Shown here: positions 35,045 through 47,402 of the stretch, one piece after another
How the letters are laid out: each line of letters opens with the position of its first letter
Position numbering within the stretch: the stretch's first letter is position 1
Origin: Hypomesus transpacificus
Taxonomy: Eukaryota; Chordata; Actinopteri; Osmeriformes; Osmeridae
DNA length: 64,000 nucleotides
NCBI RefSeq assembly: GCF_021917145.1
Contig: NC_061075.1
Span: forward strand, 3,703,038 to 3,767,037
Reading direction: 5' to 3'
Notes under the pieces: generated by a model
Told to the model about the DNA's origin: nothing
The model's input: only the letters and a program-made list of their open reading frames with translations
Databases searched by the model: none
Program-made: the position numbers and the translations under genes

Positions 35045-38000
35045 GTTAGTGACAAGCTAGTGTTTCTTCCTCGTTTCAAATGATTCAAATTCAAATTTGA
35101 ATTCAAGCCACACGCAAATACGACCCAGCCTAACAGAAACACTCATACGTTTGACCAAACCGCTCGTTTGAAAATGCGACGTTCTCCCGTTTCACCACTC
35201 ACGCGCGCGCACACAGGGTCAGCTTACCTTGGTGTCCTTCAGGAGCACAGACGAGTAGAAGCAGGCATGGGTGCTGGTGACGTACAGCCGCCCGTGGTAG
35301 GGCACCTCCTTCTGCAGGGCGCAGATGTACGCTGGGGTGGAGAGAGGACAGAGGAGATCAGCAGCAGTTGTGCTAAGGGCCCTCAAGGCTAGCTGGTCAC
35401 TGAGCAGGACTCTAGAACACAAACAGGGGCCCTCAAGGCTAGCTGGTCACTGAGCAGGACTCTAGAACATTAACAGGGGCCCTCAAAGCTAGCTGGTCAC
35501 TGAGCAGGACTCTAGAACATTAACAGGGGCCCTCAAGGCTAGCTGGTCACTGAGCAGGACTCTAGAACATTAACAGGGGCCCTCAAAGCTAGCTGGTCAC
35601 TGAGCAGGACTCTAGAACACAAACAGGGGCCCTCAAGGCTAGCTGGTCACTGAGCAGGACTCTAGAACACAAACAGGGGCCCTCAAGGCTAGCTGGTCAC
35701 TGAGCAGGACTCTAGAACACTAAAAGGGGCCCTCAAGGCTAGCTGGTCACCGAGCAGGACTCCTGGAACAGCTGTTTGTGTTCTAGATGTGCTCTAACAG
35801 ATCGTGGTGGACTTTTGATCTTTTCCTTTGGGCTCCACCCCTACTTAGCACAAGCCACTTTTGGAATTGTTTTGTAACAACTCAGAAGAGAAGAGTTGGG
35901 TTTACTTTACGTGGATAGTAGCCTTACCAAATATAACTAATGAAATGAAACAATGGAGACTTTACTGTTGTGCAAGATATGTCATTATGTTGCCATTATG
36001 TATGTAGTAAATAAACGTGTTTGTACTGATGATTATCTATGCAACTTACAAACTGTTCACATAATTCTCAATGGGGTCAGGACTTGGATACAATGTATGC
36101 ACTATGCGTCACAATAAACCACCTGCAGTCGAACAACTCGGTATCATTTAGCGCCTTTTTGGTTTTGCTCAGCTTACCATGCAGCAAGTCTTCGCTCTCG
36201 GGAATGTCTGGAAACAACTTGTGGAATGTTGCGTTGTGCTTGATGAAGCTCTGTGGGAAAGGACAGCAAAAGCCCACAGTGAGCAAACACACGAAAAGTC
36301 CTTCAAACCAACGATGCAGTGCGGTGGGAATGTTTTCCCCTCGTGAATCTCGTCTTTGGAGGCCAGGCCAAACCTACACTTTGTGAGCCTGTGCCTTCGG
36401 TCCTCTCAAAGCTCCGGTCTGCATCGAACGTCTCCGACCTGAGGGGGGACACACAGGAGGGGGAGGGGGGGGGGGGGTGGAGTCAGTAACTGGCCCTGGC
36501 GAGTGCGTGTGAGGGAGGGAAGGGGGGGTAACGCTTCAACACGAGAACGGAGGCTCCAGGTTCTCACCCGGCCGCTAAACTCGTCGACGGCGATGACGTT
36601 ATGCGAGTTTTGCATTGGTACGGTGCAAATACAGGGAGTGCCTTGTGCTCGTTTGCGTGTTCTGTGAGCAGGAGGAGTGGTGTGGAAGGGGGGGGACGTT
36701 GGCCTACCTGATGGGGGCTTGTCTGGTGAGGATCTTCTGCTGATGGACGGCCAGCTGGGCCTCCTCCAAGCTGAAGGCCTTCCTGGGTTCGGCCTTCTTG
36801 CTGCTCTTGCTCCTCTTCACCTTCGCCGACAGTCCACCGCTCTCCACTGGGTAGCTGGAGGAGAGAGAGGGGGGGGGCAGGGTTTAGTAAGGAAAAACGT
36901 TTTTGTTTTTCTCCTAGATGTCCGATCGAGGAGATCCCTTCACAAAAAGATACCACGAGCCAGCTCGGAGGAGAGAACAGCCAGAGGTCTCCCCTGTCCC
37001 AGCAGACAGTCGCCACCGTGGCTGATGGATGATACAAACCCCAAGGGCTAACCTGAGAGCCAGATACCCATGGAAACTATGCGTGGGCTAAGGTGTGCTG
37101 TTCCACATACCTCGACCTGCCGTCACAAAAGCGAAGGATAGCTTTTGTAGGCCCGGAGGCTTGTGTTTAACCCCCCCCCCCCCCCCCCATCAACTGGATC
37201 ACGTCAAATGACAATCTGGTGGACGTTTGTGTACTAAATCTAAGAAAGGATATTTCCCCCCAAAAGACAACAGATTAAACTCAATCAAATACAGTGCAAT
37301 CCATTATCTGTTCTAGTTTGTCCCCCAAAATCCATGACAAAACCACAGACTAAATACCAGCCTATAGTGAAGGTAAACAGCCCAGCAGTAGCTACTCCCA
37401 ACACACGAACCTGTAGCATTCTGATACATTGTCCTTCGAAAAAAGGTTGCCAACTGTAAACTGAATCCCAATGTTGTGTCTGAGGATGTCATCTGTCTTA
37501 CCCGTTGAGACGTCTCCTGGATGACCGGAAACTCATGTACCTCATCATAGCCAGTCGTTAATGTATGGAAGAACAATGTGATCAACTATAACTAGCCTCA
37601 ATCCATTATTCCATGCCTCAGACAAAAAAGAAAACAAACACAAAAAAATGAAGGACGGGAAAGTCGCCAAAAAGCTGGGAGCAGCTGAACAGACGACCCG
37701 TTACTAGAGTGACTTGTGAACTAGTTCAGCCCACATCCTGCCAGTGAAAGCTGTTGTTACATGAATGCCATTACCTAAAGGAAGTTGCCTTTGTGTTCCG
37801 AGAATGGTGTGACACAACGTTGCGGGTGACGTAGGGGCTCCGGACACGCCTCTCCGCCGCCTCAGCGAGTGAGAGCAGAGCGCACGGCCGCGGGAGCAAA
37901 TGACAGGTGCAGACACACAAGTGGAGCCCCGCCTTCACATTTTCTACCAGCCTACAGGCAAAAGAGAAACTGCCTTCCGACATGAAGCGCCACTTGCGTG

Positions 38001-40462
38001 TTTAAAGAACAGTGCAGCAACCAGGCTTTGGGGGGGGGGGGGAAGGAACAGACTTGTTTTCTCATGCTTGAAAGGCATTTCAAATCAGTCTACCAAACTT
38101 ACGGTCCACAGCCTATTCACTCCAAACCACCTTCTCTGACCGACAAGGGCTGCCCTGAACCATTTTCCCCTTTGATGTTTAGGAGTCAGCTACCCGTAGC
38201 AAAGCAGGCATTGCTCAATTGACGGACAAAAAGGCAGAACCATTAGTGCCTGAACACTGCGCAAGCTTAACACGTTTAAAAGCTTTAATATCAACAGACC
38301 AGCCATCCAGAAGCCAGCTCAAACGATTTCATGAAATAAAAATATGTCTAAATGACTTATTGGATACGTTACACAGATGTACAATGCTATGCTACTAAAA
38401 AGGCCCATTTCCAGTCATTCTATTTGACTCCTTCCGTGTAGCCTACACTTGACCTACAGTCAGTAAACTACATACTGAATGCACAGCTAAGAGGAGGCCT
38501 TTGGTAATGCAGGAGCTGACTGGAGTAAGGTTCAACGGAAAAAAACCATTGAGCAAGGTTGGTTGGGTTTCCGTCATTCTTACCCAACTGTGCAAACAAT
38601 GAGCGAGACCTTTTGTGAAAGAGATGCTTTACTGTGGCCACCTGCCTGTCCATTTAGAAACCTTTTAAAGTAGGGATGCTCCGCTCACGCTAAAAGTCTA
38701 CCACCTTTACAATGTGTAAACAAGGCCTCCGGTTTCAGGCTTCCAGCCAGTAAAACAACCTCAGGTGATTATGGGATGGGAAGGTTGAGGAGGCAACGTT
38801 TTAAGGACTTTAAAGCAGTCGAATCCTTACTTTGAGACAAACTAGCATTATGTCGAGGCTCACTTTTGCAGCGGTCTCAGAAAACGAGCCGAAGGCAAGA
38901 ACTTCTATCCGATCCCACGGCCCGTACATTGCATTCCACCAGGCGACGGAATATACAATGGCATGTTTGACAACAGATACAGCGCTCATGGCCAATTTGC
39001 CTTTGTGTGAAGAGGAGATGTGGAGAATCTCATACAACAGGTCCTGTCTATTCCTAACAAGACGGCCTGAACAGTCAGTCACATCTGGCGCAGAACGTAC
39101 ATGTGCAGAGACAGGCCGCTACTGTAACAGTGTGTGCTCTAGGGATCTGCAGCTCTGTTGACGGTGCTGTTTGCTGTGGTGGAGAAAACCAAGACAAATA
39201 CAGTGGGTCCACCACTTTATCAGGTGCAGCCTTCTGGACCCTCTCACAATCCCAGCCTTCAACAGTGCATCTGATATTTTAAAACATGGCACTATATCAG
39301 ATTATATATATTATATTTATTTTCTAATATTGCCTTTTGAAGAGGCTCGTCATTGGGAGGAATGAACGATAAATCAACCAAATCAAATGCATTCGATAAG
39401 GTTTGAATGAGTGCTTTGAGGGATAGTTTCTCTTTTAAAGCTAGCCAAAGTTCAAGGCCAAACCCATTGAGGTTACATCAGCATGTTTGATTACCATTAC
39501 CAACCTGGAATGAGTCATGTTACTTGGTGATGATTAGAAAACACCAAAAAAGGTACAGGCTGAACCAAAATGGCAGAGTTGCTTACACTTTTGAGTCAGA
39601 CTCCCAAGACACAAGAATGGCCTAATTACTTATCAGTCGGCAGCAGATATCGGCGAAACAGAGGCCTTGAACCATGCCCCACTTCCTCAGTGCTGGGAAA
39701 ATATCCGACCCGGGCTATTCCATCCACCTGACTCGGCTTGTTTTCTTCTGTGTGTGTGTTAAGCGAGATATGTGCAGAGCCAAGTGTGTGGAAACAGTCT
39801 AATCTGTTCATCTGGATTCCTCACAATGTCCCTTTTTTGTGTTGGACTCTGTCCTACAAACAGTGAGAGCTTCGTGCATTTTGACTTGATAACCCCTATC
39901 TCTTTCCATGGCCTCAGTCAGTGGTTCTCAATCCTGGTCCCCGAGACCCCCTGACCTGCAAGTTTTAAATGTTTCCCTCCTCAATCAGGCCCATTTATTT
40001 GAATCAGGTGTGTTGTAGCAGGGAAACATCTCAAACATGCAGGACAGGGGGTACTTGAGGACCAGGGTTGAGAACCACTGCTCTATGGATTGGGCTATGC
40101 CTGTGCATGTTAGACATTGAGAATACAGACATTTGCCAAAATTCGGAACACAAAATAGACACAAATACAAATCTGCAGGCGCCGGCAAACCTTCCCAGGC
40201 CAGTTCATGCAGAACCGTCGAGTGTTGATTTGATAAAGGATCTGGAGAAGAGTGTCTGCTAAATTACTAAAATTATGATAGAGTCACAGGCGCTCCCTAC
40301 AAACACAAAAACGGGCCATGGCCCTCGAGTCACTTCTGGCTGAAAAGGCTGAGGTTTTTCAGCCATGTTAAGGTTCAGAGGGGCCTACCTCCGCCCGTCC
40401 TCGGCACGAGGAGGCTCTGCCGCGTCGCCGGCTTGACCCGGGAAGCACTTCCCCTTCTCCAT
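32022..40462 (-). CDS. gramd2a: GRAM domain-containing protein 2A-like ER membrane protein
   Basis: Exons on the minus strand, all phase-consistent: 40389-40462, 36708-36854, 36378-36438, 36178-36250, 35228-35331, 34903-35001, 34517-34588, 33988-34056, 33770-33866, 33397-33477, 32884-32983 and 32250-32357, then a last exon from 32025 that holds one base and the stop. This gives 362 residues (human GRAMD2A is about 354). The GRAM domain runs from about 95 to 210: TFHKLFPDIPESEDLLH, CALQKEVPYHGRLYVTS, DTKLVIPVNSIHILKK, ALLVPNALSI and HLFVSLRNREGCYQLL. A Ser/Pro-rich linker and one transmembrane helix (about 317-340) come next, then LRIVALEEQL and a short tail. The short tail fits GRAMD2A; the SSAEHSF linker recalls GRAMD2B, so the paralogue is not certain. 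Family members bind phosphoinositides and mark ER-plasma membrane contacts. Exons 1 and 3 are the least certain. Confidence 0.82.
32686..32815 (+). mobile_element. tRNA-Cys-derived SINE
   Basis: tRNA-like head (tctagcttagtggttagagc, atttgactg, then B box ggttcaaatccct) followed by the fish SINE tail ggctttggataaaagtgtct. It lies in an intron of the GRAM-domain gene. The head most resembles tRNA-Cys with the anticodon arm altered. Confidence 0.75.
33048..33231. mobile_element. hAT-like MITE with 8-bp target duplication
   Basis: Starts CAGGGGGTGTTCCACCCTGG and ends with the near-perfect inverse, closing in GAACACCCCTG. The flanks are CACTAGGT (33040-33047) and CACCAGGT (33232-33239), an 8-bp duplication with one mismatch. 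The interior is palindromic and has no coding capacity. This fits a non-autonomous hAT element in a GRAM-domain gene intron. Confidence 0.8.
34655..34725 (+). mobile_element. Truncated copy of the same SINE family
   Basis: The poly-G run followed by gtgaccaagggtttag and agcttagtggttag matches the head of the SINE at 32.69 kb, then stops in a second poly-G run. It is a 5' fragment without the B box. Confidence 0.6.
35007..35042. repeat. (CA)n microsatellite next to a GRAM-domain exon
   Basis: Eighteen CA units starting six bases upstream (minus-strand sense) of the acceptor of exon 34903-35001. On the transcript strand this reads (TG)n and replaces most of the usual polypyrimidine tract. Confidence 0.9.
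35377..35770. repeat. 50-bp minisatellite, about eight copies
   Basis: Period-50 tandem array whose units begin gggccctcaaggctagctgg and end in ctctagaacac/attaacag. Small variants (aag/aaa, acacaa/attaac) alternate between units. It lies in intron 4 of the GRAM-domain gene, starting about 45 bases from exon 35228-35331. Confidence 0.95.
39919..40080. mobile_element. hAT-like MITE
   Basis: Terminal inverted repeats CAGTGGTTCTCAATCCTGG and, at the far end, CCAGGGTTGAGAACCACTG, with an internally palindromic body (gaatcaggtgtgttg, gcaggacaggg). No clear 8-bp flanking duplication remains, so an old insertion is likely. Confidence 0.7.
40226..40280 (+). mobile_element. SINE tail fragment
   Basis: The motif aaaggatctggagaagagtg followed by tctgctaaattactaaaa matches the conserved 3' tail of fish tRNA-derived SINEs. 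No tRNA head could be seen next to it. Confidence 0.5.
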
Positions 40463-43333
40463 GACCGGCCGGGCTCGTCCTGAACGCCTGCTTGGTACGC
40501 AGTGCGGCTGGCCACGAGCGTGTGTGCTTTCGCGTGGAGGGATAGGAATCTAATGGTCCCGACTGCGACTTCTGCACCTTGCCTTTGGACCCGGAGCGGT
40601 GTGTGTGTGTGTGTGGGGGAGGGGGGGGTGCAAAGGTCTCCACGCTTACAACGGAAAAACAACAACGGGAAGCTTTGGGAGGTGCAGTCTGAACAGGGCA
40701 CAAACAGCCAGCGGAGGAGGATTGGGGAGAGAGAGCGCGAGAGAGATAGAGGGGGCTGGGTTTGAAGCTCTACTGTCCCTCCAGCTTCAACCTCCCCAGG
40801 GATTTGGAGCCAGCTGTGTTACCTTGAAAACAGCTGACAGTAGGAGCCGGAGACAGAGGAGGGGGGAGAGCGGCTTTATTATTCAAATGGGGCAAGACCA
40901 AAGTGGATTGAAACTGAAGCACTTCCACGTTAGTCTTGCTAGATGGTCATGCTAATGGCTAGCCCCCCATTTCTGTGAGAGATCCATTGTGTCCTTACAG
41001 CCGAAAAACTAAACAAAAACTATGGTGCTTGTTTGAAAAGGAGGACTAAAACAAAAGGGGCATTCGTTCAAATGAAACTTGCGCTAGTAGGCTTATTGCA
41101 TTGGGTTTCATCTGAGTCTATGGAATAGTTTTGTTTAAGCTGATTCATGGTTGAGCTTGTGCAGTTCCCCAAATAGAAACTGACCAACTATCATCACCAT
41201 CTCAAAAGCCAAACTTTGCCTCTGCATCACCAATGACGGTTCCAGCCACCTGTTGGAGCCACCTCTCTATTGTGTAAGACTTCAACGGTTGAACATGTGT
41301 AGGAGGACACTAGGTTAGCTCTGTAGGCGAGTTGGGCTGTAGGCCATTTTGAAGCATCAGCCTGAAATGCCACAACAGCTTATGCAATGGCCAACGTGGC
41401 AATCTAAAACGAGCTACTTACTGTATGTTAAGGCCATGCATCACTGGTGCCTGGGAAAAGTCAATCACAAGTAAGAGGTTCTAGAGATTCTAGAAATGAG
41501 TGGGCATGTGGCAAGTGTGGTTGGAGTTCTCATCGAGGACACACCTTTAGGCTAACGGCTTAGGTCGAAAAAATAAAATTTCCATCATGAATTGAGTCGA
41601 CAAGACTCGCAAACCCGACATCGAGCTCTTGCTTCACTCATCGTCATCGAATGACTCACGGATCATTTTCCAATGAAGTCACAGACCACGCCCATATTCC
41701 CATTTGAGGAAAAGATTCGACTAATTAGCTTTGGCCAGAAGATTACACCTGAGTACAATTTAAACATCCAGCCAAATGTGTGCTGTACGGCTGCCAAGAA
41801 GGCAAGAGGTGGCCTTCGTATTCCTTTCTATTCAGACCAGCAAAAGCCCCAACTCGGGCACCAGCTAGCCAACGTGCGCACACATCGTACGTGCTTGGAA
41901 CAACAGTCCCGCCCAACTGCCTTCCATCTCCACCATTGTTATCCCTCCAGCGTCCTAATCTCCAGATAAGATCGGGCCTACACAACAGCAACACGAGAGA
42001 AGTGTGAGGCCTTGTCACGGCAGCGGCGCTTCCCATTGGTGGTCCACAAGAATCCACCCCCCTCCCCAAAATACTCTTAATTCCTGGTATCAGAGAAAGA
42101 CAGGGGGACTCAGATAAGCGTGAGCTCGGTAGGTTATAAATATCAGTTGGGGTGTTCTCAGGAACATGCCGTCGTGTTAGTGAGCTGGTAAGGTGGTATA
42201 CACCGGATCGGTGCTGAATTAGGGTACAATATCTCGAGTTCACAAACAGCCGAGTTGCCAAGCATTTGTAAAGGGGGGGCGGGGGAGGGTTGTCCAGGCC
42301 CCTGCCATGTAGTAAACATGAAATAGGACTAAATGTTTTCATCCATGGGAGAGGAGATGTCATTCGCTTCCGTGAAACCCCTTGACATTTGAAGCCATCC
42401 CGCGACCCCCAATCTTACCAGTGTGGGCTCTTGCACGAGTAAGTCCCCTCAAAGCCTAGCTGTCTGGGCACGGGCTCAGATAGCAGGCCCCAGTGTCCCG
42501 TTTTCCGTATCAGTCACGCATGTGCTTCGAGGACCTTGCTGTTGACTGAGCTGGAATGATCCCTATCTCCTAGTTCCTGCATTACAGAAGCAGTGTTCTC
42601 ATACTGACGCAGGATAGGGAAAACCTTGTATCTTCATTATCTACCACAGTTTTTGCACAACTAGCCTACCAGTTCTGTGCACTACACACAATAGTGAAAG
42701 CTTATTTGTGAAGCGGCGTGCAGTATACACCATCTAGTGGACACACACAGGCCTACATACTGTAAGGTCATACGAACAGCTGCTTTCCTGTTATCCAATC
42801 AAATTGGTTTAGTCTGAAACTGAGATCAGGTGACAGCAGGCACAGCTGGCGTGTTCTTGTCTTCAAAAGGGAAAACGTGTCACTGCTCGGATTAACGGCT
42901 GGGGGGGTGGGGGGGGAAGAGGAGTACAGATTTGGAGTTTCATGCCATTTCATTCCAGGCCGTCAGAAACACAAACACAAAAAATCCCCTTCTTCCTGTT
43001 TCACAGGAAAGAGGCACGTAAGTGACGCCACTGATTGTAATAGATCATGGCTGATTAATCTATAATTTCCAATTGTAAAACTATATTGATGGGGGGTGGG
43101 AACAGCCTGCAGCGTGTGTCCGAAGCACACTGGACAGGCTGTGGGGCAGGACTCTGGCCGCGGTGGCCAAACAACAACGTGAGATTTGTTGTTCCGCCAA
43201 AGCCGCTGGCGCCCTGCCCTTCGGCTCAACCACCGTGGTCCAAAGCTCGCCAACCGCGACCCTCAACCTCACAGCCCCGCTATCGCAGGTCCCAGCTAGC
43301 TGGAACAGTGAGCGCGTGTGTGTTTGCTGGCGG

Positions 43334-43336
<3 letters not shown>

Positions 43337-43371
<35 letters not shown>
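43337..43371. repeat. Poly-G tract, 35 bases
   Basis: Uninterrupted run of 35 G, the longest of several G/C homopolymers in the window; others are at 158-183 (26 C), 12099-12122 (24 G), 31608-31635 (28 C) and 46058-46080 (23 C). Such tracts are hard to sequence, so exact lengths may be unreliable. Confidence 0.9.
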
Positions 43372-43372
<1 letters not shown>

Positions 43373-44280
43373 ACAAGTGTGCGTTTGTGAGAGTCATGTG
43401 GCTCGTACATTCAGCAGATCTCCCTCCATCCTCTCTGAGACAGAGAAGCCCTTTCTTTACAGGGTCATGTGGTCATTTCAGCAGTGGTCATGCCCGGGTG
43501 GACATGTCAACCTGGATCTAATATAGGGCTGCGCTTACATGATCTGGACAGATCTGGTGACACATAGGCTCAACCAAGATATGTCATACTCTGTCAAGCA
43601 TCTTTGATTACCAAGAAAAGCGCTATACAAGTGTAATGTATTCAAATATAAAGATACACTTATTTAGATTACAGCATTTCAGTAAATAACGGGAACAGTC
43701 TTAAGGAAGCAGATCAATTATTCTTTTAAATCGGTGTGTGATGCAATGTTATCTCCGATTAGCTCTGATTAAGAGCGGGTTCATCTGGCAGGGCTCTCAA
43801 CGGTCACGTTTACGAACAAGGCAGGCGCGTGGCGTGAGGACTGGGGAAGAAAGGCATTTCGGAATCGACGTGGAATCCAACAGCACTCTGTGAAGCAGGC
43901 AGCAAAGTGCCAGAGGAAAAGAGCAGTTTCTTGACTTTCTATGCTCCCAAGGGTGCTTATTAGCCCTATATTGGGAGGCCTCACACACACCCTTCAAACC
44001 ATAGCGCTGGTTTGAACACAACCCGTACTTTGACTGTAAACCTCAGTGAGGCCTGGCGTGGCTTGCTCCCTTTTACTTAAGTTGCTTTTTTAGCATGCCT
44101 TCAGCTACGTATTATTTAAGGCTGGGACTTCCATACCCAGTTCTGCTAGTGAGATCTCCACCCTGCATGTCTTTGTTGCCTGCTGTACTTGCCTGTTGAT
44201 TCCAAACTCCCAAAACGAGAACATTCAAACAGCCCCTTAAAAACTTTAAATCGCAATAAGCGTCCTTCACAACAATAAGC

Positions 44281-44311
44281 GTCCTTCACTGTGGATTCTA
44301 CAGTGAAGGAC
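44281..44311. repeat. Perfect 12-bp stem hairpin
   Basis: gtccttcactgt, a seven-base loop (ggattct), then acagtgaaggac. A direct copy of aagcgtccttcac also lies just upstream at about 44260. No gene is near. Confidence 0.85.
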
Positions 44312-46753
44312 AGAGGGATGAGCGACTCTCTCTCAATGTGACGTACATCTAGTTAACAGCGGAAGAGACACCAGGCCAAGTCTAATCCACCGGCTGTCCA
44401 GGGAGAGGCCATAGGGAGGGAAGGAATACAGATTCTTCCATCTGGGCCGGGTATTAAGTGATATATTTTTTATAACATCAGACTGACCACCTGTGGCTGA
44501 CCAAGGGGAGGTAAAAATAGCCATTTCAAAAGGAGACATGGACTTGGTGTTTTGGACATTGTTTGTTCCCACTTAAATAGTATCAATCCGAACCACAGAT
44601 TAAAAGGTGGTCATGCTTTTTCTAGAAGAGGAAAGGACAGGATTTAGACTTCACCAGAATGAGCATGAGAACGTGCCACTACATAACTGTACTGTCAGTG
44701 AATATAACCTATACCTAGCTATATGGTTCAACACAGCAATGGCCAGAGTAATGACAACATTGCATTCTATATGTAAACAACACTGCGACAACATGCCTGG
44801 CTACAAACAATCACAAACAATTTGATATTATAAACAATAAAATAATTGTTTATTAATACAATGCAATTGTTTATAAGCCATGGTGACAGCCAAGCCCCAT
44901 CTAGCTACATCAGAGTTTAGATGAGCGGAACGGTGCAGAGCAAGGCCTCTAAAAATGAAACATTTCAGGCCAAGGAACGTTTATATATAGGGTTTCACAT
45001 ACACGTTTGATAGCCAATTTGCACAAATACATGCACAAATATTATATATGCACTGTTGGAGATCAAATAGAAAACGCTTCAACATGTCTGGCTAGCTAAC
45101 AGCTATTTTAGCCTCGCGTCCACCCTCTGATGAGTGCTCAAAGCTGATTGGCTGGAAAGCTATACAGCGGTTCCGAGCAAACAGTTATTCTTACCCTTCT
45201 TTCATGAAGTGCTTGATTCTGAAAATAGCCTTTTCATCTATCTTCCTGAGAAAGGTTTTCAACCTTTCTCTCTTGTTTTCAAGCATTCTTCTTCCAACCC
45301 AGTGCTCGATTTTGCCTCAACACGCCGCTCCACGTCGACTCCTTGGATTTGTATCGTTTCTGCTTTTTCTTTGCGACACCATGTATGCTGATTAAGATAA
45401 TGATCTTAAATCGGACCAAGTCTGTTGACCAATAGCAGACAGTGTCGAATTACAAAAAATGGCATGTCAGACCAGCTGTCCAATCAGTGCGCAGTAGTTG
45501 ACTCATAGCCTCCGCCCCGTATTAAACAACCCGCATCCTTTTAGGGTCTGCTTCACAGACTATACCGGTCTTCTGTCGTTTTGCTGCAAGTGGTTTAATT
45601 ATTTACAAATGATCTGTACATTGACAACATACTGAAAACATACTCACGGTCACGCCATACAACTTTAGAACATACAAAATGGATTATAGTATAAACATTT
45701 GACGTTCACTAAACACACAGCAAAAAGGCATTCTGCCTCGACCTAATCTTCGGTCATAACTGTCTGATGTGAGACTATCATGTTCGGTCTGACCATTTGG
45801 TGGCCGCAAAATTGTTTAAAATGTTACATTCCATTTATTTGCACTAACAAGACAACTAAACAGTTTTACTAAATAACTGAGAGAAAGAAGAAGAACACGG
45901 TCTCATAAATATTTCAAAAGTCAGATCTTTTTAGAATGACTCCATGATTCAAATAAAGACTTCTGGGGACTCAATAACTCAGCTGGAAAACGAGGTCCAT
46001 AAACCCCAGGATATCTCCTGGTCAGCCTTGGCCCTGTAAACACCAGCTGAGCCAGAACCCCCCCCCCCCCCCCCCCCCCCACTTCTGCAAGGCAGTAATT
46101 ACAGCAGCACAAGGTTAGGTCACACCTAACTCTGTGGACAGTGGGCCCCTTGCTGAAATGTGTCTCATGAAATGTGTGTTCCTTCCTTACAACATTCAGG
46201 GTAGCTACTATTGGGACACCACCGACCATCTGTTAACAGGAATCCAGTAGAATGGTGAGATCCTATTTCACTGAGAAAAGACTATGCATTACTCATAATA
46301 GTTTTGGGAGGAAGTAGTCAATATGGAGTGCATTTTCTGGGCCAAAGAGCTCATATGACTATTTAGGAAATTCCTTGCCTCACAGGGAACAGACGAGGCA
46401 ATGTGTGAGGAAATATGACACAGCAAACACGCCACCCTCACGCAGTCTGTACGGGCCTGCCTCCAGCTCCAGTGCATCCCTTAATCACCCTCACCAGGAA
46501 ACAAAGAGGATACAGTCTGGGGGTAGAGCCTTATACAGAAAATCGTTCAATCTAACACGTACGTGTTCACACCACGTAGGATGGCCAGGAGACAGCTTTC
46601 TCTCAGTTAGCTTGCCAAGATTTCCGGCTGGTTCTTTACAGTTTGGGCCCATGTGTTCAACAAAATATTGTAAAGGCTTTTATTCAGACACACGCAGTGG
46701 TAACACGTCATTGTTATTGTATGTACTGTATCTGTGCTAAGCTATGAGAGACA

Positions 46754-47402
46754 CCATGGGCGTCGTTAGACCCTTTTCACTGGGGCACGTGCCCCAGTCT
46801 AAGTCTGCTGTGCCCCAGTAAAATCAAAAGGTTTGAGTTTTAACAATTTACTTTATCAGTCAGTGCATTCATTTCGATGGATAATCCCGGAAAAAAATTA
46901 TGCAGTATCCAAATCAACGCTTGTAGAATCAGAGCAGTTTAACCGAAAACACAAACCGATGCATGCAGAATTCCATGTCAGCGCGCTCTTCTGAGCTTGC
47001 CAAATAGCCACTGCAGCACGCACAAGTCCAGGTGTCGGACTCGGCCCACAAGTTAGAATTGACGTAGGCTAAGAAAACATTACAAAACGAAAGAAAGTTT
47101 CTAAATGATACGCCTACCGATCATCTTATTTAGACTAAAACCAAAAAACGATATTACATAAAACTAAAAAAACTGTATGTGCGCTCAAATGTATGCCCCC
47201 CAAAAATGTGCACGTTAACTATGGATGTCCCTGGCAAAGCTGATATCAAACTTGCGACCCTGAACTGTTGTAGAGTGGAATGAGCAAGGGGACTTTTTGT
47301 AGATGAGTAGTGCATTATGTGCAGCAAGCTTGGAAGAGAAAAAAAGGGATATGAATAGGGGCCTGTGCCCCAGTAGAGCTTTATGTCTAACAACGCCTCT
47401 GG
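46754..47402. mobile_element. Non-autonomous hAT-like DNA transposon, about 650 bp
   Basis: The ends are inverted repeats: CCATGGGCGTCGTTAGAC at the left and, inverted, CCAGAGGCGTTGTTAGAC at the right. The flanks GAGAGACA (46746-46753) and TAGACACA (47403-47410) match at six of eight positions, as expected for an old 8-bp duplication. Both ends also carry tgtgccccagta. There is no transposase frame. Confidence 0.65.

Larger units (their letters stand above)
36855..40388. other. Intron 1 of the GRAM-domain gene
   Basis: 3.5 kb without recognisable exons on either strand. It holds an 18-C run near 37.17 kb, an 11-G run near 38.03 kb, a hAT-like MITE (39919-40080) and a SINE tail (about 40.23 kb). 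Confidence 0.5.

Noticed and set aside
35377-35770. CRISPR-like array
   Set aside because: The 50-bp units are contiguous with no unique spacers, and the genome is vertebrate. It is a minisatellite.
41743-42363. 206-codon minus-strand ORF in the gene-poor interval
   Set aside because: No recognisable domain, no repeats in codon phase and no gene-like context. One such ORF is expected by chance in 64 kb read in six frames.
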